Shown here: one piece after another, positions 8,668 through 16,393 of the stretch
Layout of the letters: every line of letters begins with the position of its first letter
Numbering within the stretch: the stretch's first letter is position 1
Source: an uncultured Oscillibacter sp.
GTDB lineage: Bacteria; Bacillota; Clostridia; Oscillospirales; Oscillospiraceae
DNA: 31,579 bases
Assembly: GCA_910576865.1 (NCBI GenBank)
Contig: CAJTKE010000026.1
Coordinates: 1-31,579 of the forward strand
Direction: 5' to 3'
Translations under genes and position numbers: made by a program
The notes under the pieces: model-generated
The model's input: only the letters and a program-made list of their open reading frames with translations
Databases searched by the model: none
What the model was told of the DNA's origin: nothing

Positions 8668-9357
8668 CTACGGCGACACAAACTGATATCCCACTCCGCG
8701 CACGGTCCTCAGGTACGCGGGCCTGGTGGGATCGTCCTCGATTTTCATGCGCAGCCGCCGGATATGCACCATGATGGTGTTGTCGTCCACCACGTTGTTT
8801 CCCCAGATGCTGCTGTATATCTGCTCTTTTGTCAGCACCTTGTTCATGTTGCTGAGAAAGTATTTCATCAGGAAGCTCTCTTTGCTGGAGAGGAGAATCT
8901 CCTCCCCGTTTTTCAGCAGCTTCATCTCGTCGCAGAGGTACCGGAAGGGCCCGGCGGTCATGACGTTTCCGTTCTGCCGGGTGGACAGTCCCACCCGGCG
9001 CAGGCAGGCCTTCACCTTTGCGCACAGGACGGCGGGGGAGAAGGGTTTCGTGATGTAATCGTCGGCGCCGATGCCCAGAGCGAATACCTTGTCATTGTCA
9101 GCCTGCCGGCCGCTGAGAATGAAGACCGGTGTCAGAATGCCCAGATTCCGGAGCTGATTGATCACCTGAAAGCCGTCCATCCCGTCCATCACGATGTCCA
9201 GGATGATCAGGTCAAAGCGCTGGGACTGAGCGGCGCGGACCGCCTCCGGCCCGTCCGCGGCCTCCGTGATGGCCATTCCCTCGCTGGACAGCACTCTGGA
9301 AATGGTGCGGCGCACAAACTGCTCATCGTCAACGACAAGGATGCTGGCTTGTTCCAT
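8668..9357 (-). CDS. OmpR/PhoB-family response regulator
   Basis: A 229-residue two-component response regulator. The N-terminal receiver domain has the acidic pair Asp10/Asp11, phospho-acceptor Asp54 (DLIILDIVMDG), the switch Ser (FILSG) and Lys in YITKPF. The C-terminal winged helix ends with the usual MVHIRRLRMKIEDDP and RTVRGVGYQFV. The start has AAAGGGAGG 7-8 bases upstream. It is transcribed away from tctC, so it likely controls the TTT/citrate operon, and the hybrid kinase at 14156-16393 is the obvious partner even though four transport genes and a small ORF separate them. The pairing is inferred from position. Confidence 0.93.
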   Translation of the reverse strand: MEQASILVVDDEQFVRRTISRVLSSEGMAITEAADGPEAVRAAQSQRFDLIILDIVMDGMDGFQVINQLRNLGILTPVFILSGRQADNDKVFALGIGADDYITKPFSPAVLCAKVKACLRRVGLSTRQNGNVMTAGPFRYLCDEMKLLKNGEEILLSSKESFLMKYFLSNMNKVLTKEQIYSSIWGNNVVDDNTIMVHIRRLRMKIEDDPTRPAYLRTVRGVGYQFVSP

Positions 9358-9381
9358 GGCGCAACCCTCCCTTTGCCTGTC

Positions 9382-9410
9382 ATTATAACACGCGTTGTCG
9401 GAAATGACAA
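9382..9410 (-). promoter_or_regulatory. sigma-A promoter of the response regulator, with overlapping dyad
   Basis: On the - strand TTGTCA (9405-9410) and TATAAT (9382-9387) are separated by exactly 17 bases, a near-consensus housekeeping promoter ending 24 bases before the ATG. The -35 box is part of a dyad, TTGTC-N6-GACAA (9395-9410), which is a possible operator. Confidence 0.82.
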
Positions 9411-9536
9411 AAACAAAATGCGAACCTTACAGAAATTTAAGGAAAACCACCATGCCCAGTTAAGGTTGCACTGATAAGCTGTCTGCAACACACGGTGGGC
9501 TTGCTTACCGGTTATGGAAAAAGAGGAGGAACTGAC
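9411..9536 (+). promoter_or_regulatory. tctC leader and upstream region, possible regulator sites
   Basis: This is the region upstream of the transport and citrate operon. No clear sigma-A -35/-10 pair is visible on the + strand, which fits activator-dependent transcription. Two similar boxes, TTTAAGG (9436-9442) and GTTAAGG (9459-9465), lie 23 bases apart, and a CCTTA at 9425 forms an inverted match with them. OmpR-type regulators often bind paired direct repeats about two helix turns apart, so these are candidate sites; this is weak. Confidence 0.35.
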
Positions 9537-10616
9537 ATGAAAAAGAAGTTGTGCGCCATTCTCTCCGCGATTCTGCTTTTGTCCCTGCTGGCCGCCTGCG
9601 GCGGACAGCCCGCTTCCAGCCAGCCGGCGGAGGGCTCCGCGCCTTCGGCTTCTCAGGACCAGGGCGGCTCCGCTCCGGCGGACGCGGCGGATTGGACCTG
9701 GGAGCGCAAGGTGACCCTGGTCTGCCCCTGGGGCGTGGGCGGCGGCGCGGACGGCACGCTGCGTCCTCTCCAGCCGGTGCTTCAGGAGCTGCTGGGCGTC
9801 CCCGTTGAAATCGTGAACGTGGAAGGCGCCGGCGGAGCCAACGGCATCGACTTCACCTGCAAACAGCCCGCGGACGGCTATACATACGTCCTGGGCACCC
9901 AGTCCCACATCATGCTGGACCTGCAGAAGATTCTGCCTGTGGACTTCAAGGCGGAGCTCCAGCCCGTGGCCAAGCTGGTCCACTCCATCAACATCATCGC
10001 CTCCTCCAAAAAGGGCATGGAAGGGAAGTACACCGACTACACCGAGTTTGTGGAGTACGCCAAGAGCCATCCCCAGGAGCTGACCTGCGGCATGCTGACC
10101 GCCACCGGCGCGGACTCCGTGGCCATGAAGCAGACTCTGGCCGGGGGCCTTGGCTGCGACATCACGGAAGTGGAGCAGTATGTCAAGGTGGTCAACTACA
10201 GCGGCGGGTCCGAGCTGAGCTCCGCCATCGTGGGAGGCCATGTGAACATCATGATCACCGGCGCGGATGAGATCATGGGCCTGATCGAGTCCGGCGACAT
10301 CGTCCCCCTGGTCTCCATCTCCGAGAACCGCATGTCCATCCTGCCCGAGCTGGAGTGCACCGGCGAGCTGGGCATCGACTCCTACGTCGGCACCTGGCGG
10401 GGTATCCTGTGCCGCACCGGCACTCCCGAGGCCGCTGTGGCCGCCATGTCCGCCGCGCTGGAGGAGGCCTGGAACTCCGACGATTATCAGACCTTCCTGA
10501 AGAACGCCTGCTATCTGGACCGTTCCGGCTACGCCGCCTCCGACGAGTTCCAGACGCTGATGGATGAGGAGTACGCCACCTTTGAGGCGTATCTGAAGAG
10601 CGCGGGTCTGCTGTAA
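9537..10616 (+). CDS. tctC: TTT transporter substrate-binding lipoprotein TctC
   Basis: A 359-residue extracytoplasmic solute-binding protein of the Bug/TctC family. The start at ATG 9537 has AGGAGGA 6 bases upstream; an ATG-like start 42 bases earlier lacks a ribosome site. The N-terminus is a lipoprotein signal (MKKKLCAILSAI, lipobox LAAC with Cys at about residue 21), then a Ser/Ala/Gly-rich linker. The mature part shows family features: VTLVCPWGVGGGADGTLRPL near the ligand-loop start, VEIVNVEGAGGANG, and GGHVNIMITGADE followed by LVSISENR. It leads the tctC-tctB-tctA set. With a citrate lyase operon downstream, citrate or a related tricarboxylate is the likely ligand, by inference. Confidence 0.93.
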   Translation: MKKKLCAILSAILLLSLLAACGGQPASSQPAEGSAPSASQDQGGSAPADAADWTWERKVTLVCPWGVGGGADGTLRPLQPVLQELLGVPVEIVNVEGAGGANGIDFTCKQPADGYTYVLGTQSHIMLDLQKILPVDFKAELQPVAKLVHSINIIASSKKGMEGKYTDYTEFVEYAKSHPQELTCGMLTATGADSVAMKQTLAGGLGCDITEVEQYVKVVNYSGGSELSSAIVGGHVNIMITGADEIMGLIESGDIVPLVSISENRMSILPELECTGELGIDSYVGTWRGILCRTGTPEAAVAAMSAALEEAWNSDDYQTFLKNACYLDRSGYAASDEFQTLMDEEYATFEAYLKSAGLL

Positions 10617-10637
10617 CTCAAGATTCGTTCCGTATGC

Positions 10638-10666
10638 GGGGCAGGGGGAAACCGTCCCTCTGCCCC
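10638..10666 (+). repeat. GC-rich stem-loop between tctC and tctB
   Basis: GGGGCAG plus a G run pairs with CTGCCCC across a short loop (10638-10648 with 10656-10666). There is no T run. Such stems after binding-protein genes often slow 3' decay or partly stop transcription so the binding protein is made in excess; that role is inferred. Confidence 0.7.
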
Positions 10667-10694
10667 GTCTTGACAAAGATAAGGAGTTGAGAAT

Positions 10695-11216
10695 ATGGCG
10701 CTGGAACTGATTGTCAATTTGATACTGCTGTTTGGCTGCATCGGCTTTTTCGTCAACGTCAGCACGACCATGCCCCACTCGGCGGTAAACGAGCTGGGAG
10801 CGGAGCAGTGGCCCCAGGCCATCCTGATTCTGCTGATCCTGGCCATCGGCTATAACCTGTTCAAATATTTCAGGAACAACCGGAGAGAGGACATCGCCGC
10901 CGCGTTCCGGGACTTCATCCCCAGTGTCGGCCGCCTGCTGAAAAGCAAGCTGTTCACCGGCATGGTGCTGGTGGTGGTCATGGCGCTGATGTATGAGCCG
11001 GTGGGTTTCATCGTCACCTGCCTGCTGTTTCTGATCGCCTACGGCCTGCTTCTGGGACAGAGAAACATCCCGGTCCTGCTGCTGAGCTCCGTGCTGATCA
11101 CCGTCATTTTGTACATCGGATTCTCCGTGATGCTGGGCGTGATGCTGCCCCGGGGACAGTTCCTTCCCCTGCGGAACTTCGCCCTGTTCATCGAATCCCT
11201 GGTTCCGCGTTTTTGA
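10695..11216 (+). CDS. tctB: TTT transporter small permease subunit TctB
   Basis: A 173-residue membrane protein with four hydrophobic segments, the size and layout of TctB: about residues 5-22, 36-54 (AILILLILAIGYNLF), 88-118 (MVLVVVMALMYEPVGF onward) and 126-155. The AKLFTGMVLVVVMALMYEPVGF-like third helix region is typical of the family. AAGGAG precedes the ATG. It lies between tctC and tctA, as in other TTT operons, and would form the membrane complex with TctA. Confidence 0.9.
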   Translation: MALELIVNLILLFGCIGFFVNVSTTMPHSAVNELGAEQWPQAILILLILAIGYNLFKYFRNNRREDIAAAFRDFIPSVGRLLKSKLFTGMVLVVVMALMYEPVGFIVTCLLFLIAYGLLLGQRNIPVLLLSSVLITVILYIGFSVMLGVMLPRGQFLPLRNFALFIESLVPRF

Positions 11217-11234
11217 AAGGAGGCGCAGGTATCC

Positions 11235-12755
11235 ATGTTTGAGCTGCTTACCAGCGGGCTGACGGTTGTGTTCGCCCCCAAGATGTTTCTCCTGATTATC
11301 TTTGCGGTTTTTCTGGGCACCCTGTTCGGCGCCCTGCCCGGCGTATCCGCCACCATGGCGGTCACCCTGGGCATTCCCTTCACCTACAAGATGGACGCGG
11401 TCAGCGCCATCGCCTTCCTGGTGGCCATTTACTGCGCCTCCATCACCGGCGGAGGCATGACGGCCATCCTGTTCAAGATTCCCGGCGTTCCCTCCAGCGC
11501 CCCCACCACCTATGACGGCTATCCCATGGCCCAGCGGGGCGAGGCGGGGAAGGCCCTGGGCCTGCAGCTGATCTGCTCCGCCATCGGCGGAATTTTCGCC
11601 GCCGTCTGCATGCTGCTGCTCAGCCCCCAGCTGACCCAGGCCGCCCTGAGCTTCGGCCCCTCGGAGCTGTTCGCCATCTCCTTCATGGGCCTCTCCATCC
11701 TCACCAGCCTGGAGACGGACAACATCTGCCGCACCATCATCTCCGGTCTGCTGGGCCTGCTGCTGGCCTGCATCGGCCTGGACCCCCTGCTGGGCGTTCC
11801 CAGGCTGACCTTCGGCACCCGGTTCCTGACCTCCGGCATTGAGATGATCCCCGTCATGATCGGCTTCTTCGCCGTCACCGAGGTCCTGAAGCAGACCAAC
11901 AAGCCCGCCAAGCTCCAGGCGGTGGGCGGCGAGGACTCCAAAACGAAGATGTCCGCCAAGATGCCCAGCCTGAAGGAGCTGTTCTCCCTGAAGTGGATCA
12001 TCGCCCGGTGCTCCGTGCTGGGCACGGTGATCGGCATCCTGCCCGGCGCGGGCGCCACCATTGCCTCCTTCCTCTGCTACTCCGTGGAGCAGAAGATTTC
12101 CAAGACCCCTGAGAAATTCGGCACCGGCTGTCTGGAGGGCATCGCCGCCCCGGAGACGGGCAACAACGCCGCCACCGGCGGCTCCATGGTCCCCCTGCTG
12201 AGCCTGGGCATCCCCGGGGGCAACGCGGCGGCGATCATGATGTCCGCCCTGGTGCTCAAGGGCGTGACGATGGGCCCCCTGCTTCTGGTGAACCAGCCCC
12301 AGTTCCTGTCCGCCACCTTCGCGTCCATGTTTGTCTCCAACATCATCATGGTCTTCGCCGCCATTGTCATCGCGAAGATTTTTGTCCAGGTCCTGAAAAT
12401 CCCCTACAGCATCCTGGGGCCCACCATCATCATGATGGCGACCATCGGAGCCTACGCCACCAAAAACACCGCCGTGGACGTGATCCTCATGGCGATTTCC
12501 GGACTGATCGGCTTTGTGTTCGTCACCTGCCGGTTCAACAGCTCCGCCCTGATTCTGGGGCTGGTGCTGGGCGTGATCTGTGAGTCCAACCTGCGCCGGG
12601 CCTACACCATCGCCGACGGCGACACCCTGCTCCAGGCCACGATGAACATTGTGGCCCGCCCGGTGACCGGAATCGTGCTCTTGATCTGCCTTGCGGTTCT
12701 GCTCAGCCCGGTCATCCGTCCCCTGCTGAAGAAGAAAAAAGGCGCCGCCGAGTGA
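11235..12755 (+). CDS. tctA: TTT transporter large permease subunit TctA
   Basis: A complete 506-residue TctA. It has about ten to twelve hydrophobic segments and the duplicated family motifs GTLFGALPGVSATMAV (N-terminal half) and ILPGAGATIASFLCY (C-terminal half), plus LLSLGIPGGNAAAIMMSALV. An AAAGGAGG site lies 11 bases before the ATG, rather far but strong. It is the main translocating subunit and works with the TctB and TctC encoded just upstream. It is clearly related to the partial copy at the window start but differs in many positions, so the two systems probably carry different acids. Confidence 0.95.
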   Translation: MFELLTSGLTVVFAPKMFLLIIFAVFLGTLFGALPGVSATMAVTLGIPFTYKMDAVSAIAFLVAIYCASITGGGMTAILFKIPGVPSSAPTTYDGYPMAQRGEAGKALGLQLICSAIGGIFAAVCMLLLSPQLTQAALSFGPSELFAISFMGLSILTSLETDNICRTIISGLLGLLLACIGLDPLLGVPRLTFGTRFLTSGIEMIPVMIGFFAVTEVLKQTNKPAKLQAVGGEDSKTKMSAKMPSLKELFSLKWIIARCSVLGTVIGILPGAGATIASFLCYSVEQKISKTPEKFGTGCLEGIAAPETGNNAATGGSMVPLLSLGIPGGNAAAIMMSALVLKGVTMGPLLLVNQPQFLSATFASMFVSNIIMVFAAIVIAKIFVQVLKIPYSILGPTIIMMATIGAYATKNTAVDVILMAISGLIGFVFVTCRFNSSALILGLVLGVICESNLRRAYTIADGDTLLQATMNIVARPVTGIVLLICLAVLLSPVIRPLLKKKKGAAE

Positions 12756-12768
12756 GTTTCCGCGAAAC

Positions 12769-12790
12769 GGGACGGGGTTCGCCCCGTCCC
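12769..12790 (+). repeat. stem-loop with TTCG tetraloop after tctA
   Basis: A 9-bp perfect stem (12769-12777 with 12782-12790) closed by a TTCG loop, one of the most stable RNA tetraloops. No T run follows, so it is an mRNA-stabilising or processing element inside the operon rather than a terminator. Confidence 0.72.
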
Positions 12791-12819
12791 GCGCGGCGTT
12801 GAGAGGAGCGTGGTCCTGC

Positions 12820-13080
12820 ATGAAAATCAAAATTCCCCTGGCTTGCGTAAAGCCGGTTTGCGCCGCCGCCGTTCTGGCCGGCATTTTCGGGCTGGTGGCG
12901 GGGCGGTGGATCACGGGCCTGTGCTTCCTGCTGGGCTCCTTCCTCCTGGAAAGGAGCTGCTACCTGTGCCCGGTCTGCGGGAAGAAGCTGGATATGAAAT
13001 ACCCGCTGTTCCGGGGCGCCGTCTGCCCCGCTTGCGGCGCCGTCCTGCGGGAAAAACGCAAGGGAGGGGATGCCTCATAG
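12820..13080 (+). CDS. small membrane protein with zinc-ribbon tail
   Basis: An 86-residue protein I do not recognise. The ATG at 12820 has GAGAGGAG about 11 bases upstream; a TTG 21 bases earlier is less likely. The first 45 residues are hydrophobic (VCAAAVLAGIFGLVAG and ITGLCFLLGSFLL), giving one or two membrane helices. The tail has two CxxC pairs, CPVCGKK and CPACGAV, about 20 residues apart, as in a zinc ribbon. It lies between tctA and the abrB-type gene in the same operon, so it may be an accessory factor of the transporter or its sensing system; this is inference. Confidence 0.7.
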   Translation: MKIKIPLACVKPVCAAAVLAGIFGLVAGRWITGLCFLLGSFLLERSCYLCPVCGKKLDMKYPLFRGAVCPACGAVLREKRKGGDAS

Positions 13081-13094
13081 CCGCGTTTTTGACC

Positions 13095-14123
13095 ATGTTT
13101 CTGGTGGGCCTGGGCGGCGGGCTGCTGTTCCGGAGGCTGAAGATCCCCGGGGGGATGATGGTGGGGTCCATCGTCCTGGTGTCGGCCCTCAGCATCTTCA
13201 CCGGCGGGGCGGTCATGCCCCACGCGGCGAAGACGGCGGCCCAGAGTCTGGCGGGCGCCTTTATCGCCTGCGGCATGGACTGGAGCGATTTCAGGGGCTT
13301 TTCCAGGCTGTTCAGGCCGGCGGCGGTGCTTCTCGGCTCCGTGCTGCTTTTGAACTTGCTGCTGGGCTTCCTCATCTGGCTGTGCGGCCCGATGGACCTG
13401 CTGACCGCCCTGCTGTGCGCGGTTCCGGGGGGCATGAGCGACACGCCGGTCATCGCGGCCGATCTGGGGGCGGACGCGCCCAAGGTGGCGGTACTGCAGT
13501 TTGTGCGCATGTCCAGCGGCATCGGGCTGTTTCCCGGCCTGATCGCCGCCATGACCCGGGGTGAACCGGAGGAGGAGACCGGCGCGCCCCCGCCGGCGCC
13601 GCCGGACAGGACGGTGTCCCCGGCGGATGTCCCGGCCACGGTGGCGGCCGCTTTCCTGTGCGGCTTCCTGGGCGGGCGTCTGGGGGTGCCGGCCGGAACG
13701 CTGATTTTCTCCATGTTCGGCGTCATCGGTCTGAAAATCGCCACCGGGCGGTCCTGCCTTCCGCTTTGGCTCAAGCGGCTGGCGCAGGTCCTGTCCGGCG
13801 CCTACATCGGCTGCGGGATCACCCGGGCGGACCTGCTGGAGCTCCGGTATCTGCTCCTGCCCGCGGCCATCATACTGACGGGCTACTTCGCCAACAGCGT
13901 CCTGACCGGGCGGCTGCTGCGCCGGCTGTTCGGCTTTCCCCTGAAAACCGCCATGCTGGCGGCCACGCCGGCGGGGGCCAGCGACATGGCCCTGATCTCC
14001 GCCGACATCGGCGTGAACAGCAGAGAGCTGGTGGAGCTGCAGGTCATCCGCCTGGTGGTGGTGGTCTCCCTGTTTCCCCAGATCATCGTGTGGGTTGCGT
14101 CGGCGTTCGGTTCAATGGTATGA
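13095..14123 (+). CDS. AbrB-family (PF05145-type) membrane protein
   Basis: A polytopic membrane protein of about 342 residues with two similar halves. The repeats are seen in GAFIACGMDWSDF / GAYIGCGITRADL, and in AVPGGMSDTPVIAADLGADA / ATPAGASDMALISADIGVNS, hallmarks of the 'AbrB duplication' family often found beside TTT transporters. The family name is historical; it is a membrane protein, not the DNA-binding AbrB. The start is uncertain. The ATG at 13095 cuts into the first helix and has no ribosome site, TTG 13089 is the next choice, and an in-frame ATA at 13077 sits 7 bases after AAGGGAGGGG and gives a complete first helix. The gene overlaps or abuts the zinc-ribbon gene and precedes the sensor kinase. 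Confidence 0.82.
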   Translation: MFLVGLGGGLLFRRLKIPGGMMVGSIVLVSALSIFTGGAVMPHAAKTAAQSLAGAFIACGMDWSDFRGFSRLFRPAAVLLGSVLLLNLLLGFLIWLCGPMDLLTALLCAVPGGMSDTPVIAADLGADAPKVAVLQFVRMSSGIGLFPGLIAAMTRGEPEEETGAPPPAPPDRTVSPADVPATVAAAFLCGFLGGRLGVPAGTLIFSMFGVIGLKIATGRSCLPLWLKRLAQVLSGAYIGCGITRADLLELRYLLLPAAIILTGYFANSVLTGRLLRRLFGFPLKTAMLAATPAGASDMALISADIGVNSRELVELQVIRLVVVVSLFPQIIVWVASAFGSMV

Positions 14124-14155
14124 TAGGGCAAACGGGATGAAAAAGGGTGAACGCC

Positions 14156-16393
14156 ATGAAACACTTGCCGAAGAGGCTGCTCCGCTTTTTGATGGGCCTT
14201 TTGCTGACGGTTATCCTTGCGATGCTGGCCTACGCGATTTATAATACCTATAACGCCTATACCAAGATGGTTGTGGAGCAGCAGCAGGAGCACCTGCTGA
14301 TCACGTCCCGGGCGGTGTCCCAGAACCTCTCTTTGTACATTTCGGAGCAGCTGCGGGATGTGGACATCCTGATCCGGACGCCGGGCTTTCAAAACGCCTT
14401 CCAGCGCTACTACGAGGACGGCGAGAGCCAGAGCCTGAAGGAGTACGTCCTGTCCTATCTGCTGGCCCAGCACCAGGGCGTGTCCCGCATTTACCTGCTG
14501 GACCTGGAGGGAGACGTGGTCTGCCGGTATAACCAGTATCCGTTTCTGGAGGAGTTCTCGGAGTCCCTGCTGCGTCTTCAGGAGCTGTCGGACCGGCGGC
14601 AGAGCGGACTGGGGGACGTGTTCCGGATCAGCCCCCAGCACTACGGCTTCACGCTGGTGAACGGGATCATGAGCGGGAACGACTATGTGGGAACCGTGGT
14701 CAGCGTGATGGACATGGAAACGCTGTACCGGAGATTCATCGTGCCCCTGGATATTCACAGCTCCGGCAATATCATCGTGAAAAGCGAGGTGGGCACGATC
14801 ATCATGCATCCGGAGCCGCGGATGCTGGGATTCAATTACTTCCGGGACATCAGGGACCTGGACGCCGTTCCCCAGTACGAGAGCCTGCGCCGGATGCTGG
14901 AGACCCAGTACAGCCGGGAGGAGGGAACGGCGCGCTGCCGCTCCTTCTCCAACGGCATCCTTCCGCCGGAGGAGGAGATCACCGCCTTCTCCCGGATGAA
15001 CATCGGCGGAACCGCTTGGTATGTGTCCGCCGTGATTCCCTACTCCACCGTCACCAATCTGGTGGACAGCAACATCGGCCGCTTCGTGCTGCTGACCGCC
15101 GCCGTGCTGGCGGTGGTGGCTGTGGGCTTTTTGAGCATCTACACGTTGTGGCGGGAGCGGCAGAAGCTGGCGCTGGAGGCGGCCTATCTGAAGGACATCA
15201 ACCGGACGCTGGAGGAGCTTCACCAGAGCCGGGAGGAGATCAACCACTATCAGAAACTACAGACCATCGGGGCCCTGGCCGGAGGGATCGTCCACGAGTT
15301 CAACAACCTGCTCACCCCCATCATGGGCTACTCGGAGTTCCTGATGGAGCGGATGGGGCCGGACAACGAGTATTACGAGGACATCGACGAGATACACAAG
15401 GCCGGGGGCCGGGCCAAGGAGATCGTGGAGCAGATTCTGCCCTTCAGCCGGAAGGAGACGGATTCCAGCGCCTACGGCCTTGTCAGCCTGGAGGCGGTGC
15501 TGCGGGACTCCGTCAAGATGGTGTGCCTGATTCTTCCCGCCACCATCCGGCTGGAGACCGACTTTCAGGGGGTCCGCGCCAGCGTCTTCGGCAGCGCGAC
15601 CCAGCTCCATCAGGTCCTGCTGAACCTGTATTCCAACGCGGTGCAGGCCATGGCGGCCCGGGGCGGCGTGCTGACGGTGCGGGCCCGGCGGGTCTCCCCG
15701 ACGGAGCTGCCGGAGACGTTCCTGGCCGCCGCGGAGGGGACGTACCTGCTGATTCAGGTGTCCGACACCGGCCCGGGCATCGCGCCGGAGCACCTGGAGC
15801 ACATCTTTGACCCGTTCTTCACCACGAAGGACTCGGGAGAGGGGACGGGCCTGGGATTGTCCGTTGTAAAGAACATATTGATCAGCCACGGGGGCTTTAT
15901 CGAGGTCCGCAGCGTCCCGGGGCGGGGAAGCGACTTTCTCATCTACCTGCCGGTCACCGAGCGGACCACCGGGCCGGAGCCGGCGAGGGGGCGGGAGCCC
16001 GAAAAGGTGCGGGACCACCCCGCCGTCCTGCTGGTGGACGACGACGCCCGGGTGGCCAGGTACCTGACCCGGCGCCTCTCCCGGGAGGGCTATGAGGTCA
16101 GCAAATTCACGGACCCGGAGGAGGCCCTTTCCGTGTTCCGGGCGGAGCCGGACGCCTGGAAGCTGGTCCTGGAGGACAACGCCATGCCAAAGCTGAAGGG
16201 AACCGACCTGATCCGGCAGATCCGGCAGTGCCGGCCCACCCTGCCCACAATTCTGATCACCGGCTATGCGGACCAGGAGGTCCTCCGGATGCGCCGGGAG
16301 GGGTGGATTGACGAGACGCTGAACAAGCCGCTGGATTTCGCGCGGCTGGCGGACGCCATGGAGAAACTGCTGCGCAGGGAGGAAGAAGCATGA
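14156..16393 (+). CDS. membrane sensor histidine kinase, hybrid with C-terminal receiver
   Basis: A 745-residue hybrid kinase. TM1 is at about residues 8-30 and an extracytoplasmic sensing region, probably Cache-like, runs to about 300. TM2 is at about 308-330, followed by a short coiled linker. The HisKA domain has phospho-acceptor His380 in GGIVHEFNNLL. The ATPase domain has NLYSNAVQAM (N box), DTGPGIAPEHLEHIFDPFF and GEGTGLGLSVV (G boxes). The C-terminal receiver (about 622-740) has the acidic start LLVDDDAR and acceptor Asp674 in LVLEDNAMP. ATG 14156 fits an AAAGGG site 8 bases upstream better than GTG 14147. Its stop overlaps the start of a tctC-like pseudogene (ATGA). It likely senses citrate or a related acid and works with the regulator at 8668-9357. 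No Hpt domain is visible, so how its receiver is used is unclear. Confidence 0.93.
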   Translation: MKHLPKRLLRFLMGLLLTVILAMLAYAIYNTYNAYTKMVVEQQQEHLLITSRAVSQNLSLYISEQLRDVDILIRTPGFQNAFQRYYEDGESQSLKEYVLSYLLAQHQGVSRIYLLDLEGDVVCRYNQYPFLEEFSESLLRLQELSDRRQSGLGDVFRISPQHYGFTLVNGIMSGNDYVGTVVSVMDMETLYRRFIVPLDIHSSGNIIVKSEVGTIIMHPEPRMLGFNYFRDIRDLDAVPQYESLRRMLETQYSREEGTARCRSFSNGILPPEEEITAFSRMNIGGTAWYVSAVIPYSTVTNLVDSNIGRFVLLTAAVLAVVAVGFLSIYTLWRERQKLALEAAYLKDINRTLEELHQSREEINHYQKLQTIGALAGGIVHEFNNLLTPIMGYSEFLMERMGPDNEYYEDIDEIHKAGGRAKEIVEQILPFSRKETDSSAYGLVSLEAVLRDSVKMVCLILPATIRLETDFQGVRASVFGSATQLHQVLLNLYSNAVQAMAARGGVLTVRARRVSPTELPETFLAAAEGTYLLIQVSDTGPGIAPEHLEHIFDPFFTTKDSGEGTGLGLSVVKNILISHGGFIEVRSVPGRGSDFLIYLPVTERTTGPEPARGREPEKVRDHPAVLLVDDDARVARYLTRRLSREGYEVSKFTDPEEALSVFRAEPDAWKLVLEDNAMPKLKGTDLIRQIRQCRPTLPTILITGYADQEVLRMRREGWIDETLNKPLDFARLADAMEKLLRREEEA

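Noticed and set aside
3930..8681. A 1583-codon open frame on the - strand
   Set aside because: It runs antisense to citable genes (Gfo/Idh/MocA enzyme and nifJ), has no family motifs, and its His/Gly/Val/Leu bias is the usual shadow of GC-rich coding sequence.
9207..12914. A 1235-codon open frame on the - strand
   Set aside because: It is antisense to tctC, tctB and tctA and rich in Gln, Gly, His and Asp as expected of a shadow; no ribosome site or domain.
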